DNA from: Ruegeria sp. HKCCD7303
GTDB lineage: Bacteria; Pseudomonadota; Alphaproteobacteria; Rhodobacterales; Rhodobacteraceae
Direction: 5' to 3'
Assembly: GCF_013111185.1 (NCBI RefSeq)
Contig: NZ_WVRE01000006.1
Coordinates: 230,684 to 294,683, forward strand
Length of the DNA: 64,000 bases
The notes beneath the pieces are model-generated. The model was not told where the DNA came from. It did not search any database and was given only the letters and a program-made list of their open reading frames with translations. This document shows, in pieces, positions 37,845-46,972 of this stretch; the stretch's first letter is position 1, and each line of letters starts with the position of its first letter. Position numbers and translations under genes: made by a program.

Positions 37845-38879
37845 TTACCGTGCGCGCACCGTGTCGATCATCAACTGCACATTCTCAGGATCCGCATCTG
37901 GCGTGATCCCGTGGCCCAGGTTGAAGATATGTGGCCCCTTCGAGAACGCCTCAACAATGCGCCGCGTTTCATCCACCAACGCCTGCCCGCCCGTCACCAT
38001 ATGGGACGAGGCCAGATTGCCCTGCACACAGCCATCAACCTGTACATGCTCGGCCGCCCATTCCGGCGACACCGAGTTGTCCAGCGCGACGCAATCTACA
38101 CCTGTTGTTTTGGCAAACCCGATATACCCTTCGCCCGCCTCACGCGGGAATCCGATGACCGGTATGCCTGGATGGCGTTCCTTGATGGCCTGAGTAATCA
38201 CCCGGCACGGTTCGACCGCGTATTTATGGAACGCCTCACCTTTCAAGGACCCCGCCCAACTGTCAAAGATCTTGACCACCTCGGCCCCGGCTTCGATTTG
38301 CGCGGACAGGTATTCGATCGTTGCGGCAGTGATACGTTCCAACAAGGCCTCAAACAGCGCGGTGTTCCCTTCCCGCAACGCGTGCGCGGGGCCCTGATCA
38401 GGCGTGCCGCGCCCTGCGATCATGTAAGTTGCGACCGTCCACGGCGCGCCGGCAAAACCGATCAGAGTGGTTTCCGACGGCAATTCGCGCGACAGAATTC
38501 GTACCGTTTCATAAACGGGCGACAGTGTTTCATGAATCGCGTCAACCGGTTTTAGCGCGTCAAACTCGGATTGCTGCGTGATCGTCGACAGGCGCGGGCC
38601 TTCACCGGTCACAAACCACAGATCAGCGCCCAGCGCCTGCGGCACCAACAGGATATCGGCAAACAGGATCGCGGCATCAAACCCGTAACGACGGATCGGT
38701 TGCAATGTGACTTCGGCCGCAAGCTCAGGGTTATAGCACAAGGACAGGAAATCGCCGGCCTGTGCGCGGGTGGCGCGATACTCGGGCAAATACCGGCCCG
38801 CCTGACGCATCATCCAGATCGGCGGCACATCCTGCACCTCACCCGCCAGCGCCCGCAGCAGTTTCTTTGTCTCGGCCAT
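37845..38879 (-). CDS. hemE: Uroporphyrinogen decarboxylase
   Basis: 344 residues. [17 protein letters not shown] at the N-terminus is the family signature with the essential Arg, followed by [12 protein letters not shown] and [14 protein letters not shown]. It removes four acetate carboxyls from uroporphyrinogen III to give coproporphyrinogen III in haem and bacteriochlorophyll synthesis. Divergent from hemC, 107 bases apart. Confidence 0.97.
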   Translation of the reverse strand: MAETKKLLRALAGEVQDVPPIWMMRQAGRYLPEYRATRAQAGDFLSLCYNPELAAEVTLQPIRRYGFDAAILFADILLVPQALGADLWFVTGEGPRLSTITQQSEFDALKPVDAIHETLSPVYETVRILSRELPSETTLIGFAGAPWTVATYMIAGRGTPDQGPAHALREGNTALFEALLERITAATIEYLSAQIEAGAEVVKIFDSWAGSLKGEAFHKYAVEPCRVITQAIKERHPGIPVIGFPREAGEGYIGFAKTTGVDCVALDNSVSPEWAAEHVQVDGCVQGNLASSHMVTGGQALVDETRRIVEAFSKGPHIFNLGHGITPDADPENVQLMIDTVRAR

Positions 38880-38985
38880 ATTCGCCCCCAGTCATCCGGT
38901 TTTCGCAACGGGTCGTCCTTCGGCGGCAATTTGTCAAGCGCAGCCCCCATTGTCAGGGCAATGTGACGCGACTAAAGCTGTGAGC

Positions 38986-39951
38986 ATGACTGTGAATTTG
39001 CCCACACCCGCATCGCCCCTCAGAATCGGCACCCGTGGCTCGCCGCTTGCTTTGGCGCAGGCCCATGAAACACGCCAACGCCTGAGTGATGCCTTCGACC
39101 TGCCCGAAGATGCATTCGATATCGTGGTAATCAAAACAACGGGCGACAATCGCGCCATGATCGATGCTGATCGACCGCTGAAAGAGATCGGCAACAAGGG
39201 TCTGTTCACCAAAGAAATCGAAGAAGCGATGCTGCGCGCTGAAATCGACATCGCCGTGCATTCGACCAAAGACATGCCGGTCGCACAGCCCGACGGCCTT
39301 GTGCTGGATACTTTCCTGCCGCGTGAGGACGTGCGAGATGCGTTTATCTCCCCGCGCTTGGGTTCCATCCACGAACTGCCCGAGGGTGCCGTTGTTGGCA
39401 CCTCCTCGCTGCGTCGCCGTGCTCAATTGCTGAACCGGCGTCCTGATCTGAAGGTGGTCGAATTTCGTGGAAACGTTCAGACGCGACTGAAAAAGCTGGA
39501 AGATGGCGTGGCAGATTGCACCTTCCTGGCGATGGCGGGAATTCGACGTCTGGGTATGGATGATGTCCCGGCAAGCGCCATTTCCCCTGACGATATGCTG
39601 CCCGCCATCGCGCAAGGCACCATCGGCATTGAACGGCGCAGCGACGATATGCGTGCGGCAGAAATGCTTGAGGCGATTCACCACGCGGAAACAGGCCAAC
39701 GGCTGGCGGCCGAACGTACGTTGCTGGATGCTCTGGACGGGTCGTGTGAAACGCCGATCGCGGGTCTGGCCGAAATCAACAATGGCGCCCTCAGGTTGCG
39801 TGGCGAAGTTCTGCGACCAGATGGAACGGAAACCGCCAGTCGGGATATGACGGGCGCAATCACAGACGGGCCGGAAATGGCCCGCGTGATGGCTGCCGAA
39901 TTGCTTGCGCAGGCTGGACCGGATTTATTTGATTGGAAAAATTCAAAATAA
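38986..39951 (+). CDS. hemC: Porphobilinogen deaminase (hydroxymethylbilane synthase)
   Basis: 321 residues from ATG at 38986 (MTVNLPTPASPLRIGTRGSP); the upstream 12 codons are not family-like. RIGTRGSPLALAQA, KTTGDNRA, VHSTKDMP, GTSSLRRRAQ and the dipyrromethane-cofactor Cys in DGSCETPIAG are intact. It polymerises four porphobilinogens two steps before HemE. The hemC/hemE divergent pair shares a 107-base promoter region. Confidence 0.97.
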   Translation: MTVNLPTPASPLRIGTRGSPLALAQAHETRQRLSDAFDLPEDAFDIVVIKTTGDNRAMIDADRPLKEIGNKGLFTKEIEEAMLRAEIDIAVHSTKDMPVAQPDGLVLDTFLPREDVRDAFISPRLGSIHELPEGAVVGTSSLRRRAQLLNRRPDLKVVEFRGNVQTRLKKLEDGVADCTFLAMAGIRRLGMDDVPASAISPDDMLPAIAQGTIGIERRSDDMRAAEMLEAIHHAETGQRLAAERTLLDALDGSCETPIAGLAEINNGALRLRGEVLRPDGTETASRDMTGAITDGPEMARVMAAELLAQAGPDLFDWKNSK

Positions 39952-39971
39952 ATTCTTCGAGTGTGAACTGG

Positions 39972-40112
39972 GTCACTGTAAAAGGCGATTTCTTCAGGCA
40001 TTAAAGTGACATACCAACCAGGAAGTCAGGTCAGTCTCGAAAGTATCGAAAAGTTTTCAGATTGCGGTGATTTAATCAGTATTCGAGGGGGCGAGGCTGG
40101 CCCCTGACTTCC
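39972..40112 (+). ncRNA. Candidate structured RNA downstream of hemC
   Basis: Three nested or adjacent complementary pairs lie between hemC and its terminator. GTCACTGTAA at 39972 pairs with TTAAAGTGAC ending 40010 (one mismatch). GGAAGTCAGG at 40021-40030 pairs perfectly with CCTGACTTCC at 40103-40112. Inside it CTCGAA at 40036 pairs with TTCGAG at 40082. With the terminator at 40120-40157 this would be a compact RNA of about 140 to 190 nt. It could be an independent small RNA or the 3' end of the hemC transcript. No family recognised. Confidence 0.4.
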
Positions 40113-40119
40113 AGAGGTG

Positions 40120-40157
40120 ACGGGTCGCAGTTGTTATCAACAGCGACCCGTTTTTTT
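40120..40157 (+). terminator. Intrinsic terminator, plus strand
   Basis: ACGGGTCGC pairs with GCGACCCGT over a 14-base loop and is followed by seven T. It ends the hemC transcript or a separate RNA and lies eight bases before the convergent aminotransferase stop. Confidence 0.85.
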
Positions 40158-40164
40158 ACAATGA

Positions 40165-41436
40165 TCAGGAAATTGCAGCCACGGCGTGGCGTACGGCTTC
40201 TCTGGTCTGATCCAGATCGGCCTCGGTCACCGCTAATGACGGGTACAGCTTGCCCGGAGCTTTGAAAATCCCATGCGACCGCAAAGCGCCATTATACGTT
40301 GCGTTGCGTGCAGGGTCGTCGTGACTGGCGCTGCGGTAGTCCCTGCATTCGGCTTTGGTAAAATAGATATCGAACAAAGTCTCGTCTCCGCAAATCCGAT
40401 GCGGAATGCCGGCTTCGTTCAGCGCGTCCTTCTGCATGTCTTGCAACTGCCGCCCGATACCGCGCAAGTGTTCATAGGCCCCATCACGCCGCAGGATTTC
40501 CATTGTTTTCAATCCCGCAACCGAAGCCACCGGATTGCCCGACAAAGTGCCCAATTGCATCAGCCAGCCGTCTTCACCGACTTTCGATTTGTCGAAATGC
40601 TTCATGATCTCGGCGCTGGCGCCTAAAGCCGCCAAAGGAAACCCGCCGCCGGTGATTTTGCCCAAGGTGCAGATATCCGGGGTCACGCCATAACGTTCCT
40701 GCGCCCCGCCATACGCCAGACGGAACCCGGTGACGATCTCATCGAAGATCAGCAGCACATCGTGTTTGTCGCACAAATCCCTCAGCCCTTGCAGGTACCC
40801 GGGCAAGGGCGGAATGATCCGCTGCAACGGTTCGACCATGATCGCCGCCACATCGTCATGCTCGTCCAGCAGGGCCGCGACAGCCTCAAGATCATTGAAC
40901 GGCGCGATCAGCATCTGTTCGGCCACGCTTTCGGGAATTCCGGCACTGTCGGGCACGGCCTGAGGGAAATTGACCCGACGACTGGGCGCCAGACTCATCT
41001 GCGCTTCGGCGCTCATCCCGTGATAGCCACCTTCGAACTTGAGGATCTTGTTGCGACCCGTATAGGCCCGTGCCAGCCGAATGGCATACATGTCAGCTTC
41101 GCCACCTGACGCAACAAACCGCACCTGATCACAGCAGGGAACGGCCTCGATGATGGCTTCGGCCAGTTCGATACCCTTTCTGTTATTGGCAAAGAAGGTC
41201 ATGCCTTGCGGCAACTGTTCCAGAACAGCCTCCATCACCTCGGGGTGACCATGACCGAGCAGCATCGGGCCTGAGCCGATCAGATAATCGACATATTCGT
41301 TCCCGTCCTCGTCCCAGACACGGCTGCCTTCGCCACGGGCGATTATGATACCCGGATCAAAATTGCCAAACCCGCCTGCGGGTAACACAGACTTTGCGCG
41401 GGCGATCCATTCGGATTGAGTTTTGATCTTCAACAT
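40165..41436 (-). CDS. Class III aminotransferase (glutamate-1-semialdehyde aminomutase-like)
   Basis: 423 residues. GSGPMLLGHGHPEV, FVASGGEADMYAIRLARAYT, FDEIVTGFR (Asp232, Glu233) and Lys260 in CTLGKITGGGFPLAALG mark a PLP class III enzyme closest to the HemL-type subgroup. It is last in the dddQ operon, 34 bases after the first enolase-superfamily gene, so a catabolic transaminase or aminomutase acting on an amino acid or betaine-derived ketone is more likely than tetrapyrrole synthesis. Substrate unknown. Confidence 0.85.
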   Translation of the reverse strand: MLKIKTQSEWIARAKSVLPAGGFGNFDPGIIIARGEGSRVWDEDGNEYVDYLIGSGPMLLGHGHPEVMEAVLEQLPQGMTFFANNRKGIELAEAIIEAVPCCDQVRFVASGGEADMYAIRLARAYTGRNKILKFEGGYHGMSAEAQMSLAPSRRVNFPQAVPDSAGIPESVAEQMLIAPFNDLEAVAALLDEHDDVAAIMVEPLQRIIPPLPGYLQGLRDLCDKHDVLLIFDEIVTGFRLAYGGAQERYGVTPDICTLGKITGGGFPLAALGASAEIMKHFDKSKVGEDGWLMQLGTLSGNPVASVAGLKTMEILRRDGAYEHLRGIGRQLQDMQKDALNEAGIPHRICGDETLFDIYFTKAECRDYRSASHDDPARNATYNGALRSHGIFKAPGKLYPSLAVTEADLDQTREAVRHAVAAIS

Positions 41437-41470
41437 GTGACCCGATCTCCAACTTCAATGTGTTGAGTGT

Positions 41471-42577
41471 TTATCGATAAACTGCGACCGGGGTGCCAAG
41501 CGCATTTTCGTCCGGATGCACACCCAGTCCCGGGGTTTCGGGCAGGTGCAGGTGACCATCAATATTGCGCGGGCCACGACCGCCCGCAATATCGACCGTA
41601 ATCATATCCTGACACGCCCAGACTGCGTGGAAATTGTCATCCGGGATGGTGGCCGCCAGATGCAGCGCCTCGGTATCGGCCAGAACCGTGCCGCCGGTGG
41701 CCATCACAAACATATCGATACCATGGGCCAGCGCGATATCCCGCATCCGAGCCGCCTTGGTCAGTCCACCAACGCGGTTCAGCTTGATCCCGAAAATTTC
41801 GGCAATACCATCGCGGGCGATCCGGGCTGCATCCTGCAAAGTCACCAGAGTTTCATCCACGGACACAGGCGAGGCATGCAGCCCCGAGATTGCCGCAATA
41901 TCGTCCAGCGTCTCGCCGGGCTGTTCGAACATCACGTTCAGATCTTCGCAAGCGCTCATCACCCGCAGGGCTTGCTGACGAGACCAACCCCGATTGACGT
42001 CATAGAGGACAATCTCGCCCGGTCGCCGGATGCTTTCCACATCGCGGACCCGAGCGATATCGCGTTCCACGTTACCACCAATTTTGACCGAATGCGCAAT
42101 GTAACCCCGGCTGCGATAGCGTTCCATCACTTCGCGGGTTTCTTCGACAGTCTTCGCTCCTACCGACGAGGCAATCGGGCGCGGTGTGCGCGACCCACCG
42201 CCCATAAGATCGGCAATGGGCAGACCTGCGGCCTGACCTGCAATATCCCAACAAGCCATATCGATCGGGCTTTTGGCGTAAAGATGCCCGGGCAATGCCA
42301 GATCCATCGCCCGTTCCACGTCCAGCACCTTGCGCGGATCGAGACCCAGAATGAAAGGTGCCATCGTTTCGATACCAGCGCGAATGCCTGGCCCGTGGGC
42401 AGGAACATAGGTGTGCCCCCAAGGGGTGCCTTCGCCCCAGCCGACCAGACCGGAGGCGGTTTCGATCTTCACAATCGTCGCATCGAGCGTTTCGAACTTC
42501 AGCCGCCCGCCAGACAGCCAATAGGGGTGCTCCAACGGCAGGTCCACCTGATAGACGGTAATGGACTTGATCTTCAT
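41471..42577 (-). CDS. Mandelate racemase/muconate lactonizing-family enzyme (copy 1)
   Basis: 368 residues, enolase superfamily. The capping domain [14 protein letters not shown] is followed by a barrel with Lys165 (SVKIGG), metal ligands Asp193 (YDVNRGW), Glu218 (FEQPGE) and Asp241 (VDET), and Lys265 (GIKLNRVGG). These five positions are the same as in the next gene, so the two are paralogues. The first residue of the usual KxK is replaced by Ser. Such enzymes abstract the proton alpha to a carboxylate and act as racemases or dehydratases. Its start overlaps the stop of copy 2 (ATGA). Confidence 0.88.
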   Translation of the reverse strand: MKIKSITVYQVDLPLEHPYWLSGGRLKFETLDATIVKIETASGLVGWGEGTPWGHTYVPAHGPGIRAGIETMAPFILGLDPRKVLDVERAMDLALPGHLYAKSPIDMACWDIAGQAAGLPIADLMGGGSRTPRPIASSVGAKTVEETREVMERYRSRGYIAHSVKIGGNVERDIARVRDVESIRRPGEIVLYDVNRGWSRQQALRVMSACEDLNVMFEQPGETLDDIAAISGLHASPVSVDETLVTLQDAARIARDGIAEIFGIKLNRVGGLTKAARMRDIALAHGIDMFVMATGGTVLADTEALHLAATIPDDNFHAVWACQDMITVDIAGGRGPRNIDGHLHLPETPGLGVHPDENALGTPVAVYR

Positions 42578-43680
42578 AGTGTGTACTCCGCCACCGGCGC
42601 ACCGAGGCTTTCAAAGTCAGGTGCCACGCCCAAACCCGGCGTGTCGGTTGCATAAAGCTTCCCGTCTCGGGCCGTCGGTCCACCGATGCCGGTTGATCGA
42701 GTGTTGTAGTTCATCAGATCAGTTGTGTTCTGCAGATATTCGGGCGGGGTTGAGGCAGCAAAATGTGCCACCACAGACGTCGTGATTTCGCCCCCCCACG
42801 TGTCTTCGCTGACAACGGGGATGCGGTTGTCTATCAGATAATCCCGCACACGCCGCGCTTTGCTGATGCCGCCAAGATTCGAGATCTTCAGACAACAGAT
42901 CTCGGCCCCACGATCCGCAACAATCCGCTGCGCCATTTGGATGCCTGTTACACATTCATCCAGTTTCATTGGTTGCTCGGCCACACGGCGCACCTGTTGG
43001 CATTCCTCGTAGGTACGACAGGGTTGTTCGAGGATGAAATCCAGGTCGCGCGTCGCGCGCGCCACCCGAATTGCATTGTCAACACGCCACCCCTGATTGG
43101 CATCGGCCATCGCTTTTTCGTCCGGCTCCAACAGCGGAACAGTCGTCCGTATCCGATCGATGTCCGTGGCCCAGTCACCCCCGACCTTGACCTGAAACTG
43201 GCGGTAGCCCTGATCGCGATAGACATTCATCTCGGCTACCGTTTCATCCACCGCTTTCTGCGGGGCCACCCGGTACATCGGCGCACCGTCGGTCAGCTTG
43301 CCGCCCAGCAACATCCAAAGCGGCTGATCACACGCCTTACCCAAAATGTCCCAGCAGGCTGCATCGAAAGGAGACTTGGCATACCCATGGCCCTGAACCA
43401 GTTGATCCATCAACTGTTCGATCCGTCCGACCTGACGCGGGTCTTCACCCAACAGTTTCGGGGCAACAAGCCGCGCCAGGGCTGTTACGCCCTCGGAATG
43501 CGCGACCATATAGTTTTCGCCACACGGCGTGAACTCGCCACAGCCCTGAAAACCCGCGTCAGTATCCATAACCACGACCGAGGCGATGGCCGTTTTGATA
43601 GCGTTTCCGGCGCCCCAGACATAAGCACCACCGACATAGGGCAGCCCTGTCTGATAAACCCGAATTCGTGTGATCTTCAT
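42574..43680 (-). CDS. Mandelate racemase/muconate lactonizing-family enzyme (copy 2), cis-3-hydroxyproline dehydratase-like
   Basis: 368 residues. Barrel residues are Lys165 (FQVKVGG), Asp193 (ADANQGW), Glu218 ([11 protein letters not shown]), Asp241 (LDEC) and Lys265 (CLKISNLGG). The N-terminal [22 protein letters not shown] and SEDTWGGEI match what I recall of cis-3-hydroxy-L-proline dehydratases, where Lys165 and Lys265 are catalytic. That reaction gives pyrroline-2-carboxylate. The first Lys of KxK is Gln. Overlaps dddQ and copy 1 by four bases each. Substrate assignment is inference. Confidence 0.85.
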   Translation of the reverse strand: MKITRIRVYQTGLPYVGGAYVWGAGNAIKTAIASVVVMDTDAGFQGCGEFTPCGENYMVAHSEGVTALARLVAPKLLGEDPRQVGRIEQLMDQLVQGHGYAKSPFDAACWDILGKACDQPLWMLLGGKLTDGAPMYRVAPQKAVDETVAEMNVYRDQGYRQFQVKVGGDWATDIDRIRTTVPLLEPDEKAMADANQGWRVDNAIRVARATRDLDFILEQPCRTYEECQQVRRVAEQPMKLDECVTGIQMAQRIVADRGAEICCLKISNLGGISKARRVRDYLIDNRIPVVSEDTWGGEITTSVVAHFAASTPPEYLQNTTDLMNYNTRSTGIGGPTARDGKLYATDTPGLGVAPDFESLGAPVAEYTL

Positions 43681-44255
43681 TGCGCATCCATTCTGGGTAG
43701 ATCTCCCATGCCCTCACCGCGCCACAGCACAAAGGTCAGGATCGGTTGATCCGTTGTGACCATGGCATGGCTTTGCCAACTGGAATGCAGACGTGTCTGG
43801 TTGGGACCAACAAAAGCCGCATCACTCTCAACCTTGAACACCGCGCCACCAGCCAGCGTCAGATAGATTTCTTCGGCTTGATGGCTGTGCCAGTCATAGA
43901 TCAGCCCAGCCCCCCAATACCCGATATAGCCACGCAGCTGAGTTGAATGAAAATGGCCGGTTGGGCCAAACAGCTCGTAATAGCCATACCGGCTGAGAAA
44001 ATCCGCGCCGACCTCTTCCTCTGTGTATGTCTGTTTCCAATGGGCCAGATGAGTGGTTGCCTTGACTGCGTCGATCAACGGCTGAGTCAGATCGCTCCCC
44101 CGAAAGTCGCAGTCCCGCACCAGATCCGCCGCAGGAACATGACTTGGCTCTGACATCGCAACAGACAGATCAGAAGGCCATGCGCCAAAGGCCGACAGGT
44201 CAGGATGTGCCTGATGTACATGCCGCGCGGCCTCCAAAACGCTGTCCAGTGTCAT
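43677..44255 (-). CDS. dddQ: DMSP lyase, cupin family
   Basis: 192 residues, ending in a cupin. The zinc ligands reported for the Ruegeria lacuscaerulensis DddQ (His125, Glu129, Tyr131, His163) and the catalytic base Tyr120 all fall at exactly these positions here: [14 protein letters not shown] covers 118-131 and WQSHAM has His163. The reaction splits dimethylsulfoniopropionate into dimethylsulfide, acrylate and a proton in the cytosol. N-terminal region [21 protein letters not shown] is also DddQ-like. Start and stop overlap the neighbours by four bases, so it is translated as part of the operon. Confidence 0.93.
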   Translation of the reverse strand: MTLDSVLEAARHVHQAHPDLSAFGAWPSDLSVAMSEPSHVPAADLVRDCDFRGSDLTQPLIDAVKATTHLAHWKQTYTEEEVGADFLSRYGYYELFGPTGHFHSTQLRGYIGYWGAGLIYDWHSHQAEEIYLTLAGGAVFKVESDAAFVGPNQTRLHSSWQSHAMVTTDQPILTFVLWRGEGMGDLPRMDAQ

Positions 44256-45334
44256 GGAATCACCACTATGTTTCCGGTGTGCTCTTTGGCGATGAAGGCA
44301 GCTTGTGCCTCACGCAACTCCTCCAACGGATATGTCGCTGCCAAAGCCGGTTTGATTTCACCGGCCTCAATGTAACTCACAAGGTTCGTCATCACCTGCG
44401 GGTCAATCACGGTCGAACCCGTAAAAGTCAGGTCGCGCAGATAAAAGGTGCGCAGGTCAAACTCGACCATCGGTCCAGCAATTGCACCTGAGCAGGTGTA
44501 ACGTCCGCCGCGTTCTAAAATATCGATCAAGTGCGCCCAATAGGGACCACCGACCACATCGGCGACCACGGTGATCTTTTCGTCACCCAACGCCGTGCGC
44601 AGGTTTTCAGGCGCCCGAGGTAGAACCTTATCGGGACCAAGCGCCGCCACAGCGGGATGCTTCGCTTCAGATGCCATCGCGATGACCCGCGCACCGCGCC
44701 GCTTGGCCAATTGCACCAACGCGCCGCCCACACCGCCCGATGCTCCGGGCACCAGCACGGTGTCTTTGTCGTTCACATTGGCTCGGGTCAACATTCCTTC
44801 GGCGGTAGAGTAGGAACAAGAGAACGTTGCCAGCTCTGCATCCGACAGATCCGAGGAAATCGGCACAGCATTGACCGCAAGGGTCGTCGCGTATTCAGCG
44901 AACCCACCATCGCGTTCCGAACCAAAATAACCGGCCTTGTCCATGTTGCCGGGATCAGCGGAATCACGCAGCCAACCGTCGGTAATCACACGCTCACCCA
45001 CGCGCCGGGGGTCGACCCCTTCGCCAACAGCTACAATGTGCCCGCAAATGTCAGCCCCCTGAATTCGTGGGAAAGTTATTGGGTTGCCACCCCAAGTAGG
45101 GTCTTCTTCGCCAACCTCTTCAAAGGCGCCGCCGGTTGTGGCATCGGTCACAGTCTTGGAGTACCAGCCAGATCGCGTGTTAACGTCGGTGTTGTTCAAG
45201 CCGCAGGCCCCAACCTTGATCAACACTTCTCCAGTCGCCGGTTCAGGACGCGGCCAATTTTCGTGCAGGACCATCTGTTCCAGCCCGCCATGGCCCATCG
45301 TAACCATAGCCTTCATTGTTTCAGGCAAGCTCAT
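44252..45334 (-). CDS. Zinc-type alcohol dehydrogenase-like MDR oxidoreductase
   Basis: 360 residues. GroES-like half with [22 protein letters not shown] and [17 protein letters not shown]; Rossmann half with [21 protein letters not shown] and VVADVVGG. An insertion near residues 60-90 ([15 protein letters not shown]) lengthens it over standard quinone reductases. It sits between dddQ and a 75-residue ORF with 4-base overlaps on both sides. Acrylate handling by an AcuI-like acryloyl-CoA reductase would suit the pathway, but AcuI is a different, shorter MDR branch, so the substrate is open. Confidence 0.87.
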   Translation of the reverse strand: MSLPETMKAMVTMGHGGLEQMVLHENWPRPEPATGEVLIKVGACGLNNTDVNTRSGWYSKTVTDATTGGAFEEVGEEDPTWGGNPITFPRIQGADICGHIVAVGEGVDPRRVGERVITDGWLRDSADPGNMDKAGYFGSERDGGFAEYATTLAVNAVPISSDLSDAELATFSCSYSTAEGMLTRANVNDKDTVLVPGASGGVGGALVQLAKRRGARVIAMASEAKHPAVAALGPDKVLPRAPENLRTALGDEKITVVADVVGGPYWAHLIDILERGGRYTCSGAIAGPMVEFDLRTFYLRDLTFTGSTVIDPQVMTNLVSYIEAGEIKPALAATYPLEELREAQAAFIAKEHTGNIVVIP

Positions 45335-45558
45335 TTAGCGTTCTCCACCAATGCGTTAGGACAGGACAACACTGTCAGTGTCTTGCCCGCTTTCAGAAAT
45401 GTCCGGTCAACGCGCGCCTCACAACGCGCTTGGCCCTCCCCTAGGAGCAACGCGCAAGCACCATTGTATCCGCCTTCAACCCACGTCATGTTCTGATCAA
45501 AGCACCGACAAGCTGCAGCCATCGCAGACACTGGAGGTGGCGTTTTGTGCGCGGGCAT
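45331..45558 (-). CDS. 75-residue ORF leading the dddQ operon, possible hotdog-thioesterase remnant
   Basis: The ATG at 45558 has GAGGAACGACC upstream, and the stop overlaps the next start as ATGA, so it is probably translated. The C-terminal half (ARCEARVDRTFLKAGKTLTVLSC) resembles the last strands of PaaI-type hotdog thioesterases, but the catalytic helix is missing, which suggests a truncated relic kept for coupling. Five Cys. Unknown function; it could also be a genuine small protein. Confidence 0.55.
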   Translation of the reverse strand: MPAHKTPPPVSAMAAACRCFDQNMTWVEGGYNGACALLLGEGQARCEARVDRTFLKAGKTLTVLSCPNALVENAK

Positions 45559-45635
45559 GGTCGTTCCTCATTCCGAGTCGCGTTTCTGCTCGACACGCTA
45601 ATTTCACATTTGTACCATCGTCAATCATGAATGAC
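45559..45635. promoter_or_regulatory. Divergent promoter/operator between dddQ operon and rpiR-type gene
   Basis: 68 bases separate the two start codons. On the minus strand TTGACG (45624-45619) is a good -35 element for the operon, though no clear -10 follows at the right distance. A 16-base near-perfect palindrome, GTCAATCATGAATGAC at 45620-45635, overlaps both this -35 element and the rpiR-type start codon, so one bound regulator could affect both directions. Confidence 0.4.
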
Positions 45636-46514
45636 ACAAACATATCACAAACCGTTCTGAACCGCCTGACTGAAGAATGGAACGCCCTAACGCCAGAGGC
45701 GCAAAAAGCCGCGCGTTATGTGTTGGAAAACCCAACAGATGTGGGGGTTTCGACCGTCCGTGAAATAGCAGAGGCCGCCAAAGTTAAACCCAACACATTT
45801 GTGCGGATGGCGCGGCAGGTCGGCTTTGACGGGTATGACGATTTCCGGGAACCCTTTCGCGACGCTATTCGCAAGGGGCAAGCCTCTTTTCCTGACCGTG
45901 CCCGCTGGTTGCAGGACATCGGCAAATCTGGGGAACTGGGCACGCTTTATGCTGACATGGTTGGCGCAGCGATCCGCAACATTGAAGAAACCTTTGCCGG
46001 AATTGATGCCGACCGCCTGAAGAAAGCGGCAGAAGACATTTGGAACTGCCGGCAGATTTTCACTTTGGGGGTGGGCGTCAACAATTCGAACGCACGCAAT
46101 TTCACCTACCTGGCGTCCACAGGGATGAAGCAATTCCACGCTATTCCACGCCCGGGATCAACACCGGTTGACGATTTGGCTTGGGCTGATGAACAGGACG
46201 TATTGATCGCCATCACCTGCCATCCTTACCGCACGGAAGTGATTGAGGCGATCAAACTGGCGCGGCAACAGGGACTGACCGTTGTGGGGATCTCGGACAG
46301 CCCGGCAAGCCCTGTGATACTGAACGCGCATCACGGTTTTGTTGTGTCCGCAGACACGCCCCAATTCTTCCCTTCCTCCGTTTCGACCATAGCATTGCTT
46401 GAAACTCTGCTGTCATTTGTGATCGCCGTTTCCAGCGACGAGATTGTTGAACGGGTCGAACGTTTCCATCGCCGGCGGCATCAACTTGGCCTTTACGCCT
46501 TTGAACCGGATTGA
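45627..46514 (+). CDS. MurR/RpiR-family transcriptional regulator
   Basis: 295 residues from ATG at 45627; the in-frame 83 codons upstream are antisense to the 75-residue ORF. HTH domain at 1-80 (LTPEAQKAARYVLENP, STVREIAEAAKVKPNTFVRMARQVGF) and SIS domain at 130-260 with LGVGVNNSNARNFTYLAS. SIS domains normally sense phosphosugars. Divergent placement makes it the likely regulator of the dddQ operon. No SD-like sequence precedes the ATG, so it may be weakly translated or leaderless. Confidence 0.88.
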   Translation: MNDTNISQTVLNRLTEEWNALTPEAQKAARYVLENPTDVGVSTVREIAEAAKVKPNTFVRMARQVGFDGYDDFREPFRDAIRKGQASFPDRARWLQDIGKSGELGTLYADMVGAAIRNIEETFAGIDADRLKKAAEDIWNCRQIFTLGVGVNNSNARNFTYLASTGMKQFHAIPRPGSTPVDDLAWADEQDVLIAITCHPYRTEVIEAIKLARQQGLTVVGISDSPASPVILNAHHGFVVSADTPQFFPSSVSTIALLETLLSFVIAVSSDEIVERVERFHRRRHQLGLYAFEPD

Positions 46515-46778
46515 TCCCCTCTAACTGGCGTTTTCGGCAAAACCTTTGACCCGCAGGTTTCGCCTGGCCCAAACCTCACTTCCGGTGCCTTAAACGCGAA
46601 TCCTGACATGCCTGTGCTTCTCAGATGTTGAAATTCTGGGAGTGATACGTGTCCAATTTCAACGCGTACCGCCTTGAACCTGTTCTATTTCAAGGATTTC
46701 CGGGAATTTGAAGAAAACTGTCAAACCGTCGACAAATGGCCTTGTATTTCCAGCGTTTGCAAGGATATACCCGTCGGC

Positions 46779-46868
46779 GGAGACGTGGCCGAGTGGTCGA
46801 AGGCGCTCCCCTGCTAAGGGAGTAGGCGGGAAACCGTCTCGAGGGTTCGAATCCCTTCGTCTCCGCCA
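46779..46868 (+). tRNA. tRNA-Ser (GCT)
   Basis: A full class II tRNA of 90 bases with an encoded CCA end. The acceptor GGAGACG pairs with CGTCTCC, the anticodon loop is CTGCTAA with anticodon GCT, a long variable arm follows, and the T-loop GGTTCGAATCC is intact. An upstream TTGTAT...TATACC pair at about 46742-46772 could be its promoter. Confidence 0.95.
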
Positions 46869-46972
46869 TCCACCACAAATGTATCCCGCCATTTCGGTCT
46901 GTGCAGGGGCGCAGCTAAACGCTCGCTTTTTTGCGTCAGCCAATCAGCACTGCACGGATCATCGCATAGAAT

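Noticed and set aside
37803..38555. Plus-strand frame of 250 codons over hemE
   Set aside because: Lies entirely antisense to the hemE tail; GC-rich codon bias keeps such frames open.
46659..46943. Minus-strand frame with a GFEPSRRFP-like peptide
   Set aside because: It runs across the tRNA-Ser gene; such peptides are well-known false proteins made by tRNA antisense reading.
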